Shown here piece by piece: positions 34,494-43,730 of a stretch of DNA of 64,000 bases. The stretch's first letter is position 1. Every line of letters begins with the position of its first letter. The DNA comes from DATBVX01 sp963696675 (GTDB lineage Bacteria > Pseudomonadota > Gammaproteobacteria > Steroidobacterales > Steroidobacteraceae), in assembly GCA_963696675.1 (NCBI GenBank), contig CAVOLM010000029.1:1-64000 (forward strand). Direction: 5' to 3'. The notes under the pieces were generated by a model. That model worked only from the letters and a program-made list of their open reading frames with translations, was not told where the DNA came from and did no database searches. The translations under genes were made by a program, and so were the position numbers.

Positions 34494-35586
34494 ATGCCTA
34501 TTCAATGTGGAATCGTCGGCCTGCCGAATGTCGGCAAGTCGACACTCTTTAATGCGCTGACACGCGCGCAGATCGCGGCGGAGAACTATCCCTTCTGCAC
34601 CATCGATCCGAACGTCGGCGTGGTGCCGGTGCCCGATCCGCGTCTCGAGCAGCTCGCCGCGATCGCCAAGCCCGAAAAGATCCTGCCGACGACGGTTGAG
34701 TTCGTGGACATCGCGGGCCTGGTGGCGGGCGCATCGAAGGGGGAGGGGCTCGGCAACCAGTTCCTCGCGCATATCCGCGAGGTCGATGCGATCGCTCATG
34801 TCGTGCGTTGCTTCGAGAACGATGACGTCGTCCACGTCTCGGGCCGCATCAATCCGCTGTTCGACATCGACGTCATCAACACCGAGCTCGCGCTCGCGGA
34901 TCTCGATACCGTCGAGCGCGCGCTGCAGCGAGCCGTTAAGGGTTCGAAGGCCGGCGACAAGGACGCGATCGCGCGGCGCGACTTGCTGGAACGCTTGCGC
35001 AAACAGCTCGACTCGGGATTGCCGGCACGCGCCTTGACTGTCAGTGATGCCGGAGCGGGTGATGATGAAGGAATACCACCTGCTCACCGCGAAGCCGGTC
35101 ATGTATGTCGCGAACGTTGCTGAGAATGGCTTCGAGAACAATCCGCACCTCGATGCCGTGCGCCAGCGCGCCGAAGAAGAGAAGGCAGTGGTCGTCCCGG
35201 TGTGCGCGGCGATCGAAGCGGAAATCGCGCAGCTCGATGCCGCAGATCGCAAGGACTTTCTCGATGAGCTGGGACTCGAGGAGCCCGGACTCGATCGGGT
35301 GATTCGCGGCGCGTATCGGCTGCTCGGTCTGCAGACCTTTTTCACCGCGGGGCCCAAGGAAGTGCGCGCCTGGACGGTACGCGCGGGCTCGACAGCACCG
35401 CAGGCGGCGGGCGTGATTCATACCGACTTCGAGCGCGGCTTCATTCGCGCCGAAGTCATCGCGTTCGATGACTACATCGCGGGGCGCGGTGAAGCGGGCG
35501 CGCGCGATGTGGGCAAGCTCCGCCTGGAGGGCAAGGAGTACATCGTCCGCGAAGGGGACGTGATGCATTTCCGATTCAACGTGTAG
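34494..35586 (+). CDS. ychF: Redox-regulated ribosome-associated ATPase YchF (one frameshift)
   Basis: An Obg-family protein that prefers ATP; about 363 residues. G1 is GLPNVGKSTLFNAL, G3 is DIAGLVAGASKGEGLGN, and the TGS domain ends the chain (TDFERGFIRAEVIAFDDY, REGDVMHFRFNV). The frame is lost at about 35050, between LPARALTVSDA and MMKEYHLLTAKPVMYVANV, with one or more extra bases. The order pth-ychF is conserved in gammaproteobacteria. Confidence 0.94.
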
Positions 35587-35621
35587 TTCTATCGGTCAAA
35601 CGCCGCCGGAGGGTAACAACA

Positions 35622-35994
35622 ATGACAATGACTCCGAGTCCCCTGAATCGATGCATCGCGCTCGTCATCACCCTGCTGTTCACACTGACGGCGTGCACCT
35701 CGCTTCAAGGTGTTCCCGTGCCGCACGAACCGGGAAAGACACCCGCCGTGAAGGTCGGAGAGACCGTCGAAGTCACCAACAGCAAGGGCGAAAAACTGAA
35801 GTTCAAGGTCACGGCGGTGGAAGCGGATGCGCTGGTCGGCAAAGATGTGCGCGTGCCCTACGCGGAGATTGCGAGCCTGCAAGGCTGAGCGCGTTGATCC
35901 AGCGAGTCCTGGTGTCACGATATGGATCGTCGTCGGCGCTATCCTCACCATTGGCCTGGTTTCATTTCTCAACCAGGCAAACGCCGAGTTCTGA
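35622..35994 (+). CDS. Small lipoprotein with C-terminal membrane helix (probable frameshift)
   Basis: Starts MTMTPSPLNR and has a lipobox LLFTLTACTSLQG, so it is exported and acylated. A compact beta-rich stretch follows (VKVGETVEVTNSKGEKLKFK, YAEIASLQ). The frame stops at 35888, but one base less near 35882 continues into AERVDPASPG and a hydrophobic helix WIVVGAILTIGLVSFL ending at TGA 35992-35994. That arrangement is typical of small lipoproteins with a hydrophobic tail, so the longer form is probably true. The function is unknown. Confidence 0.6.
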
Positions 35995-36058
35995 CATGGC
36001 TTGACAGCCCCGGGGGGCGCGTCGAGAATCGGCCGCCTTTTCGCCCGGCCGGAACAAT

Positions 36059-36135
<77 letters not shown>

Positions 36136-36222
36136 CCGCCTTCGTTGGACTTTCCGTCCGCCACGCGTCCCGTCGATCGCATCGACCCCTGAGTTCTTCG
36201 CGCCAGACGAACCGCTCGCTAA

Positions 36223-36441
36223 TCACCGCGCGTTACGCCGTGCGCTGCCCCGCGTAGCGGGCTTGGTGATTTTCTCCGGCGTCCAGGGCTCGCCGGTCTG
36301 TTCCTCGATGTAGCGCCGGATCAAGCGCCGCAGGACCTGCGAGGGCGTAGCGTCCTCCTCCGCGCACAGGCGCTCGAACAGCGCCTTCTTGCGTGGGTCG
36401 ATGAGAATCGTCAGCCGGGCGGTGCGGTCTTCGAGTGGCAC
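36223..36441 (-). CDS. Ribbon-helix-helix DNA-binding protein
   Basis: A 72-residue protein with the short N-terminal beta strand TARLTILIDPRKKALFERL, the turn EEDATPSQVLRRLIRRYIEE, and then a basic tail (ATRGSARRNAR). This is the CopG/Arc-type fold, used by small repressors and antitoxins. No toxin gene lies next to it. The first codon is GTG 36441. It diverges from hyfB with a gap of about 90 bp that contains TATAAT (36480-36485), which reads as a -10 element on either strand. It may control the hyf operon, by position only. Confidence 0.75.
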   Translation of the reverse strand: MPLEDRTARLTILIDPRKKALFERLCAEEDATPSQVLRRLIRRYIEEQTGEPWTPEKITKPATRGSARRNAR

Positions 36442-36510
36442 GTGATCCCAAGTTGGCGTCAGGGTGCGGTCGCTGTCATTATAATCAAATGCGTATCAGC
36501 ATAGCACCCG

Positions 36511-36541
36511 ATGTGATGCCACTGCCCATGTGATGCCACTG
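36511..36541 (+). repeat. Direct repeat of 14 bp at the hyfB start
   Basis: ATGTGATGCCACTG occurs at 36511-36524 and 36528-36541, separated by CCC (period 17). The second copy contains the GTG-ATG start of hyfB. The first copy would also encode a start but runs into TGA. It looks like a small tandem duplication of the start region. Confidence 0.8.
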
Positions 36542-38546
36542 ATCGACTCATCACTTTCCGCCTGCCTGCTGCTCATCGGTCTGTGGGGCCTCATTGGGGT
36601 CGCGGGCCTCCTGCGTCCGAAGAGCATCGTCTTCGTCGGGCGAACCCTGTTTCCGCTCGGCGCGCTCTGCGGCGTGGCGCTGGCGGTCGTGGCGGGCGCT
36701 ACGCTGACGGCACCGGCGGACAGCGCGACGCTCCCGATCGGACTGCCCGACCTGCCGTTCCACGTGCGGCGCGACGCGCTGACGAGTGTCTTCCTGTTCC
36801 TGCTCGGCGCCGCCTCCGCCGGCATCTCGATCTTCGCGGCCGGCTACTTTCGCCGCGGCGAGGGCACCGCGCCGGGCCTGCTGTGCCTGCAGTACCACCT
36901 GTTCCTCGCGAGCATGGGTTTCGTGCTGCTGGCCGACGACGCCTACGCGTTCATGGTCGCGTGGGAGACGATGGCGCTGTCGTCGTACTTCCTCGTGACC
37001 ACGCAGCACGGCATCGCCGGAGATTCGGCGCGCCGGATTCCTGTATCTGCTGATCGCGCACGTCGGCGCGATCGCCATCCTGCTGAGCTTCGGCGTCATG
37101 CAGGGCGGCAGCTGGCAGTTCACGTTCGACGCCATGCGCGCCGCGCAGCTCGACTCCGCCTGGGCGGCCGTCGCGTTTCTGCTCGCGCTGTTCGGCTTCG
37201 GCGCCAAGGCCGGGCTCGTGCCGCTGCACGTCTGGCTGCCGGAAGCGCATCCGGCCGCGCCGTCGCCGGTCTCGGCGCTGATGAGCGGCGTGATGCTGAA
37301 GACCGCGGTCTACGGCGTGCTGCGCGTGACGTTCGACCTGCTCGGCCGCCGCCGCGTGGTGGTGGGGCCTCGTGCCGCTCGCCGCTCGGGCTCTTCACCG
37401 CGCTCTACGGCGTCGTGTTCGCGGCCGTGCAGACCGACATGAAGCGCCTGCTCGCGTATTCGTCGATCGAGAACATCGGCATCCTGTTCACCGGCGTCGG
37501 TCTCGCGATCGTCTTCCACGGCGTCGGCATGCCGCGCTCGCGGCGCTCGCGCTGATCGCCGTGCTCTATCACGCGCTCAATCACGCGTTCATGAAGAGCC
37601 TGCTGTTCCTCGGCACGGGCGCGGTTCTGCACGCGACGGGCGAGCGCAATCTCGGCCGGCTCGGCGGCCTGATCCACCGCATGCCGTGGGTCGCCTGGCT
37701 CACGCTGGTCGGCGCGCTCGCGATCGCCGGTCTGCCGCCGCTCAACGGCTTCGTGTCGGAGTGGCTGCTGCTGCAGGCGTTCCTGTTCGCGCACGAAGTG
37801 CCGCAGCTCGTTCGTCAACATGCTGCTGCCGCTCGGCGCCGCGGTCGTCGCGCTCGCCGCCGCGCTCGCGGGCTACGTGATGGTGAAGTTCTTCGGCGTC
37901 ATCTTCCTCGGCCAGCCGCGCGAAGCCGGCGCTCGCGCACGCGCACGACGCCGGCTGGCTCGAGCGCCTCGGCCTCGTCTGGTTGGCGCGGGTTGCGTTC
38001 TGCTCGGCCTGTTCCCAACCAGGTGATTGGCGCACTGCGCATCGTCGCCGAGTCAACTCGGCTGGCGACACGCTCGCCCGTCAGGCCAGGCACCTGGTGG
38101 CTCCTCGTGCCCCTGTCCTGACCGGCAGGCCTCGTATGCGCGCGTTGCTCTTCCTGCTCGCGATCGCGGCGGTCGTGCGTCGTCACGGTGTTCGTCGTGC
38201 GCCTCTTCTATCACCGGCGCGTGCGCCGCGCGCCGCCCTGGGATTGCGGCTTCGTGCGGCTCGACGCGCGCATGCAGGACACGGCCGAGGGCTTCGGCCA
38301 GCCGATCCGCCACATCTTCCAGCCGTTCTTCGCGATGCAGCGCGAGCTGCCGTCGCCGTTCGACCGCGCGCCCCACTACCGCGTCACGGTCGGCGACCGC
38401 ATCTGGACGCGGCGCTGTACCTGCCGCTCGGCACGCTCGTGCAGCGCGTCGCGGACTCGGTCGCGTGGCTGCAGCAGGGCCGGATCGCGACCTACCTGCT
38501 GTACAGCTTCGTCACGCTGGTCGTGCTGCTGGCGCTCGTGCTATGA
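36530..38546 (+). CDS. hyfB: Hydrogenase-4-like membrane subunit B, NuoL/antiporter type (many frameshifts)
   Basis: Read across frames this is one proton-pumping antiporter-like subunit of about 670 residues, the usual HyfB length. It shows YHLFLASMGFVLLADDAYAF, WETMALSSYFLV, GAKAGLVPLHVWLPEAHPAA (the lysine and helix-7 motif), MKRLLAYSSIENIGIL, LYHALNHAFMKSLLFLGTGA and the C-terminal soluble segment WDCGFVRLDARMQDTAEGFG. Frame changes are seen at about 37030, 37357, 37385, 37535, 37800, 37930, 38020, 38175 and 38410. Start GTG 36530. Its TGA overlaps the hyfC ATG. It would form the distal proton channel of the complex encoded to 43730. Confidence 0.82.
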
Positions 38547-39500
38547 AGCCGATCGATGACCTTCACGCAGGCGCTCGAGGTGCTCGCCGCGCTCGCCGCC
38601 GCGCCGCTGTTCGTCGGCTGGGTCAACCAGTGCCGCGCGTGGCTGCAGAACCGTCGCGCGCCGAGCCTGCTGGCTGCCCTATCGCGGCATTCGCAAGCTG
38701 TTCCACAAGGACGCCGTGATCGCCGAGAAGCGCCTCGCCGCTGTTCCGCTTCGCGCCGTACGTCGTGTTCGGCTCGATGGTGGGCGCCGCGGCGATCATT
38801 CCGTCGATGGGCACGCGCCTGCCGTTCTCGATCGCCGCCGACGCGATCGCGCTCGTCGGCCTGCTCGCGACGGCGCGCGTGTTCCTGTCGCTCGCGGCGA
38901 TGGACGTCGGCACGGCGTTCGGCACGCTCGGCGCGCGCCGCGAGATGATGGTCGGCTTCCTCGCCGAGCCCGCGCTGCTGATGGTGATCTTCGTCGCGTC
39001 GCTGATCTCGGCGACCACGGCGCTGCCGGCGATCTCCGAGAAGCTCGCGACGCAGCCGCTCGCGCTCTATCCGAGCCTCGCGTTCACGGCGGTCGCCTTC
39101 ACGCATGGTGCTGCTCGCCGAGAACGCGCGCATCCCGGTCGACAATCCGGCGACGCACCTCGAGCTCACGATGATCCACGAGGCGATGCTGCTCGAGTAC
39201 TCGGCGCGGCACCTCGCGCTCATGGAGTGGGCGGCCGCGCTCAAGCTCTTCAACTACGCCTGCATCGGCTTCGCGCTGTTCGTGCCGTGGGGCGTGTCCG
39301 ACCGGCAAGGCGGTCCGGGTCGCGCTGCTCGCCTCGATTCCGATGCTCGCGCGTCAAGCTCGCCGTCGCCGGCGCCGGCGCTCGCCGTCGTCGAGACGGT
39401 GTCGGCGAAGCTGCGCGTGTTCCGCGCGCCGGAGTTCCTCGCGACCGCGTTCCTGTTCGCGGTGCTCGGCCTGCTCGTGCACCTGCTGCTGGGAGCCTGA
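38543..39500 (+). CDS. hyfC: Hydrogenase-4-like membrane subunit C, NuoH type (several frameshifts)
   Basis: About 315 residues with eight hydrophobic helices. The most telling motif is ENARIPVDNPATHLELTMIH followed by EAMLLEYSARHLALMEWA, the HyfC/HycD/NuoH signature that links the membrane arm to the peripheral arm. VGWVNQCRAWLQNRRAP opens the protein and YRGIRKLFHKD, in another frame, follows. Frame changes are at about 38563, 38675, 38740, 39103 (an extra C before ATGGTGCTG), 39300 and 39355. The start is ATG 38543, overlapping hyfB; ATG 38556 is an alternative. Confidence 0.82.
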
Positions 39501-39503
39501 GGC

Positions 39504-40190
39504 ATGACCGGCACCGCCGTTCGACCTGCAGCTCCTGAACGCGCTGCGCGGCGCTGTCTCCTGCTGCTCGTCGTTCGCGATGCTCTCGCAGCGCCGCATC
39601 GTGACGCTCGTGAACCTGCTCGCGCTGCAGGGCGCGCTGCTGTGCGTCGCGACGCTGCTGCTCGCGTGGCGCACCGGGCAGACGCATCTGTACCTCTCGG
39701 CCGCTGCTGACGCTCGCGCTCAAGGTCGTCTGTTCCTGCCGTGGCTGCTGCACCGGCTGATCCGGCGGCTCGGCGTCTACTGGGACACGCGAACCGCTGC
39801 TCAACATCGCGGGCACGATGCTGGTCGGCCTGCTGATCGTCGTGTTCGCGTTCGGCCTCGCGCAGCCGATCGCGGCGCTCGCGAGCACCGCGACGCGCAA
39901 CGCCATCGGCATCGCGGTCGCGGTCGTGCTGCTCTCGTTCCTCACGATGATCACGCGCCGCAAGGCGATGTCGCAGGTCGTCGGGTTCCTGTCGATGGAG
40001 AACGGCCTGTTCTTCGGCGCGATGAGCGCGACCTACGGCATGCCGATGATCGTCGAGCTCGGCGTCGCGCTCGACGTGCTCGTCGCGATGCTGGTGCTCG
40101 GCGTGTTCTTCTTCCAGATCCGCGAGCAGTTCGACAGCCTCGATCTGCATCACCTCGAGTCGCTCAGGGAGGAGCCAGGGGGGGGGGTAG
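39504..40190 (+). CDS. hyfE: Hydrogenase-4-like membrane subunit E, NuoK-like (several frameshifts)
   Basis: About 225 residues of hydrophobic helices: AMLSQRRIVTLVNLLALQGA, FAFGLAQPIAAL, SFLTMITRRKAMSQVVGFLS with MENGLFFGAM, and ELGVALDVLVAMLVLGVFFF then QIREQFDSLDLHHLESLREE. These are HyfE features; glutamates in two helices would be the proton-path residues. Frame changes are at about 39523 (extra C), 39560, 39705 and 39790. The end depends on the ten-G run at 40178-40187: nine or twelve G would reach TAG 40188-40190, which is taken here; ten reads on into hyfF in the wrong frame. Confidence 0.78.
40178..40187 (+). repeat. Poly-G tract, ten bases
   Basis: Ten consecutive G at the 3' end of hyfE, 4 bp before the GTG of hyfF. 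Its length decides whether hyfE stops at TAG 40188-40190. A tract of this size is prone both to slippage and to base-calling error. Confidence 0.9.
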
Positions 40191-40191
40191 C

Positions 40192-41648
40192 GTGGAATTT
40201 GTCCTGCTGCTCGGGAGTCCGCTCGCCGGCGCGCTGCTCCTCGGCGCCTTCGGCGCGCGCCGCTGGGCACCCGAAGTGAATGCCGCCGTGAGCTTCGCGA
40301 CGTTTCTCGCCGCCTGCGCGCTCACCGCGCGCGTCATCGGCGAAGGCAACCTGCTCGTGGCGCACGAGCAGTTCTTCATCGACCCGTTCAACGTGTTCCT
40401 GGTGACGCTGACGGCGTTCGTCGGCCTGACGACCTCGCTGTTCTCGCGCCCGTACATGCGGGTCGAGATCGAGCACGGCCGCGTGAGCGCGCCGCGCCTG
40501 CGGCTCTACCACAGCATGTACCAGCTCTTCATGGCGACGATGCTGATCGCGCTGACGACCAACAACATGGGCCTGCTGTGGGTCGCCATGGAGGCCGCGA
40601 CGCTCTCGACGGTGCTGCTCGTGACGCTGTACCGGACGCCGGCGAGCCTCGAGGCCGGCTGGAAGTACTTCATTCTCTGCGGCGTCGGCATCGCGCAGGC
40701 GCTGTTCGGCACGATCCTGTTGTACTTCGCGGCCGAGAAGGTGCTCGGCGCCGAGGGCGTGAGCGCGCTGCTGTGGACGCATCTGAACGCCGTGAAGGGC
40801 CAGCTCGAGCCGGCGGTGCTGAGCCTCGCGTTCGTGTTCCTGCTCGTCGGCTACGGCACGAAGGTCGGACTCGCGCCGCTGCACAACTGGCTGCCCGATG
40901 CGCACGCCGAAGGTCCGACGCCGATCTCCGCCGTGCTCTCAGGGCTGCTGCTCAACGTCGCGATCTATGCGGTCGTGCGCTGCAAGGTGCTCGTCGAGGG
41001 CTCGCTGCAGTCGCCGCTGCCGTCGCGCATGCTGATGGGGTTCGGTCTGCTCTCGGTCGTGCTCGCGGCGTTCTTCCTCTGGCGGCAGCGCGACATCAAG
41101 CGCCTGTTCGCGTATTCGTCGATCGAGCACATGGGCATCATCACGTTCGCGTTCGGCATGGGCGGCCCGGTGGCGAACTTCGCCGCGCTGCTGCACATGA
41201 CGGTGCACTCGCTGACGAAGTCGGCGATCTTCTTCGCGGTCGGGCACGCCGCGCAGAAGGCGGGGACGCAGCTCATCGAGGACATCCGCGGACTCATCAC
41301 GTTGAGTCCGACGATCGGCTGGGGCCTGATGATGGGCTCGCTCGCGATCCTCGGCATGCCGCCGTTCGGCGTGTTCGCGAGCGAGTTTCTGATCCTCACC
41401 ACCGCGATGCGCGAGCAGCCGTGGGCGACACCGATCCTGCTGCCGCGCTCGGCGTTGCGTTTGCCGCGATCTTCGGCCGCGTGCAGCCGATGGTGTTCGG
41501 CGAAACGACGGCGAAGCGCTTGCCGCATCCGCCGGCGCTGCTGCCGGTCTTCGCGCACCTGGGCCTCGTGCTGATGCTCGGGATCTACGTTCCGCCGTAT
41601 CTGGCGGACTGGTACCGGGCGGCCGCGCGCTTGATCGGGGGCAACTGA
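40192..41648 (+). CDS. hyfF: Hydrogenase-4-like membrane subunit F, NuoM/N antiporter type (one frameshift)
   Basis: About 485 residues. MEFVLLLGSPLAGALLLGAF opens it at GTG 40192. Antiporter-like motifs follow: GLLWVAMEAATLSTVLLV (helix-5 glutamate), YGTKVGLAPLHNWLPDAHAE (helix-7 lysine), KRLFAYSSIEHMGIITFAFG and HMTVHSLTKSAIFFAVGHAA. The frame changes at about 41440 (expected LALGVAFAAIFGRVQPMVFG). It is a second proton-channel subunit. The hyfG GTG follows its stop directly. Confidence 0.87.
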
Positions 41649-43188
41649 GTGCCATTGCGATCCTGGTTTTCGAGCAGCGATCCGCAACCCGGCGCTCCGG
41701 GACTGCGGAGGCTGAGCGTTTCTCGCGAAGAGTGGCGCCACGTCGCGGAGGATCTGTCTGCCGCGGGTGGCAGACTCATGGCACTGTGGGTGAGCGGCGA
41801 TGAGCGGGACTCACCCATCGTGCGCGGCGCCTTTCTCGCCGAGCCCGGTGGACTCGTGCTCAGTCTGCGCCTCGACGATCCGGACGCGCGGTATCCGGGC
41901 CTCGCGGACCTCTTTCCGGCCGCCGCACGCATGCAGCGAGCGGCCGCAGACCTCGCTGGAGTCCGGTCCACCGACCCCGATGAGCGCCCGTGGCTGCGTC
42001 ATGCCGCCTGGCCCCGGAGTTTTCGGCCTCTCCTGGACCCGCAACCGTCTGCGGATCCGTCCGAGCCCGCGATCGACGCCTATGAGTTCGTGCGCGTCGA
42101 AGGCGACGGCGTGCATGAGATCGCGGTCGGCCCGGTGCACGCGGGCATCATCGAGCCCGGGCATTTCCGTTTCTCGGTCGTCGGCGAAAAGGTGCTGAGG
42201 CTCGAGGAGCGGCTCGGCTACGTGCACAAGGGCATCGAGCGCCGCTTCACGGAACTGCCCATCCTCGAGGGGCATCGCCTCGCTGCGCGCGTGTCGGGAG
42301 ACTCAGCCGTTGCATTTTCCTGGGCGTATTGCCAGGCGCTCGAGGGCGCGGCGGGAGCGCACATCCCGGCGCGCGCAGCGTGGCTGCGGGCGCTCTGTCT
42401 CGAGCTCGAGCGCGTCGCGAATCACCTCGGCGACCTCGGCGCGCTCGGCAACGACGCAGGCTTTGCGTTCGGCCTCGCGCAGTTCTCGCGCCTGAAGGAG
42501 CACCTGTTGCGCGCCACCGAAGAGGCGCTCGGCGCGCGCTATCTGATGGACGCGATCGTGCCCGGTGGTACGAGCGTGGATCTCGCGCAGTCCCGCTCCA
42601 GTCGGCTCGAAACGTGCGTGCGCGAGCTCGCGCTCGAGACGCTCACGTTGCGCACGATCTACGACGAGCACGAGGGCGTGCGCGATCGGTTCGTCGGCGC
42701 CGGCACGGTCAGCGCGGAACTCGCCGCGCGCTTGGGACTCATCGGGCTTGCCGGACGCGCGAGTGCGCGAGCATTCGACCTGCGCGCCGACTTGCCGTGC
42801 GAACCCTACTCAACGTTGGCGCCGGCGAAGATCGTCAGTACGGCGCGGGGACGTCGCCGCGCGAGTCGCGGTGCGCTTCGATGAGTTGCAGGAGTCCTGC
42901 CGTCTCATCTTGAAGATCCTGGAAGCGCTGCCGGGCGGCGCGTGCCATGCGCCCATAGCGGTGCCATCCGAGAGCGCAGTGGGCATCGGATTGATCGAAG
43001 GCTGGCGCGGACCAGTGCTCGTCGCGCTCGAGGCTGCCGCGGCGGGCACGATCCGTCGCTGTCATCCGCACGATCCTTCGTGGCAGAACTGGCCGGTGCT
43101 CGAGCACGCGATCATCGACAACATCGTTCCGGACTTTCCCCTGATCAACAAGTCCTTCAACCTTTCCTACAGCGGCCACGACCTGTAA
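41649..43188 (+). CDS. hyfG: Hydrogenase-4-like large subunit (NuoC+NuoD fusion) lacking the nickel cysteines (one frameshift)
   Basis: About 513 residues. The first 130 resemble NuoC (ending RPWLRHAAWP) and the rest NuoD/HycE (GPVHAGIIEPGHFRF, LGYVHKGIERRF, RVANHLGDLGALGND, LMDAIVPGG). In true Ni-Fe enzymes this chain has RxCGxC near the first histidine helix and DPCxxC at the end. Here the first reads ARVSGDSAVAFSWAYC (both cysteines replaced by serine) and the last KSFNLSYSGHDL (cysteines replaced by serine and glycine). No Ni-Fe centre can form, so this is an energy-converting-hydrogenase-related (Ehr-like) subunit, not a hydrogenase. The frame changes at about 42845. It starts at GTG 41649 right after hyfF. 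Confidence 0.88.
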
Positions 43189-43214
43189 CTGACCATGGCG
43201 CACGGCCCACACTC

Positions 43215-43730
43215 ATGCTGAAGACCCTGCGCAAGATCGCATCGATCGGCATCGCTACCGAGCCACCGCCCGCGGCAGATGAAAGCCTGCGCATACGCGA
43301 GGACCTGCAGGAACGCATTCGTGCGCTCCTGGGCCGCGCGCTCTGCATTCGCCATGTCGATGCTGGCTCCTGCAATGGCTGCGAGCTCGAGATTCACGCC
43401 CTGAACAACCCGCTCTACAACCTCGAAGGACTCGGCATACGGTTCGTCGCCAGCCCGCGGCACGCGGACCTCCTGCTGGTCACGGGTCCGGTATCGAAGC
43501 ACATGGAGGTGGCTCTGCGTCGCACGTATGACGCCACGCCCGGTCCCGAAACTCGTCGTCGCACTCGGCGACTGCGGCTGCACCGGCGGGATCTTTGGCG
43601 AGTGCTACGCGAGTCGCGGGCGTGTCGCCAACGTGATCCCCGTCGACGTCGCAGTGCCGGGATGTCCACCGCACCCGACGCGAATCCTGGCAGGAATACT
43701 CGCGGCGATAGCGTCCAAGGGCGCCCTTGA
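43215..43730 (+). CDS. hyfI: Hydrogenase-4-like small subunit, NuoB type (one or two frameshifts)
   Basis: About 170 residues. All four ligands for one [4Fe-4S] cluster (the N2 position) are visible: GSCNGCELE, GDCGCTGG and VPGCPPHPTRIL. LVTGPVSKHMEVAL is typical of the family. The frame is lost at about 43537 (expected DATPRPVPKLVVALGDCGC). The stop is taken as TGA 43728-43730, which needs one more shift; otherwise the frame runs on to 43899. The cluster site is kept although the partner large subunit has lost nickel ligands, so the complex can probably still pass electrons to a quinone-like site. Confidence 0.85.
   Translation: MLKTLRKIASIGIATEPPPAADESLRIREDLQERIRALLGRALCIRHVDAGSCNGCELEIHALNNPLYNLEGLGIRFVASPRHADLLLVTGPVSKHMEVALRRTYDATPGPETRRRTRRLRLHRRDLWRVLRESRACRQRDPRRRRSAGMSTAPDANPGRNTRGDSVQGRP

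Noticed and set aside
41649..43188. Calling the large subunit a Ni-Fe hydrogenase
   Set aside because: The four nickel cysteines are replaced by Ser and Gly, so the catalytic centre cannot form.
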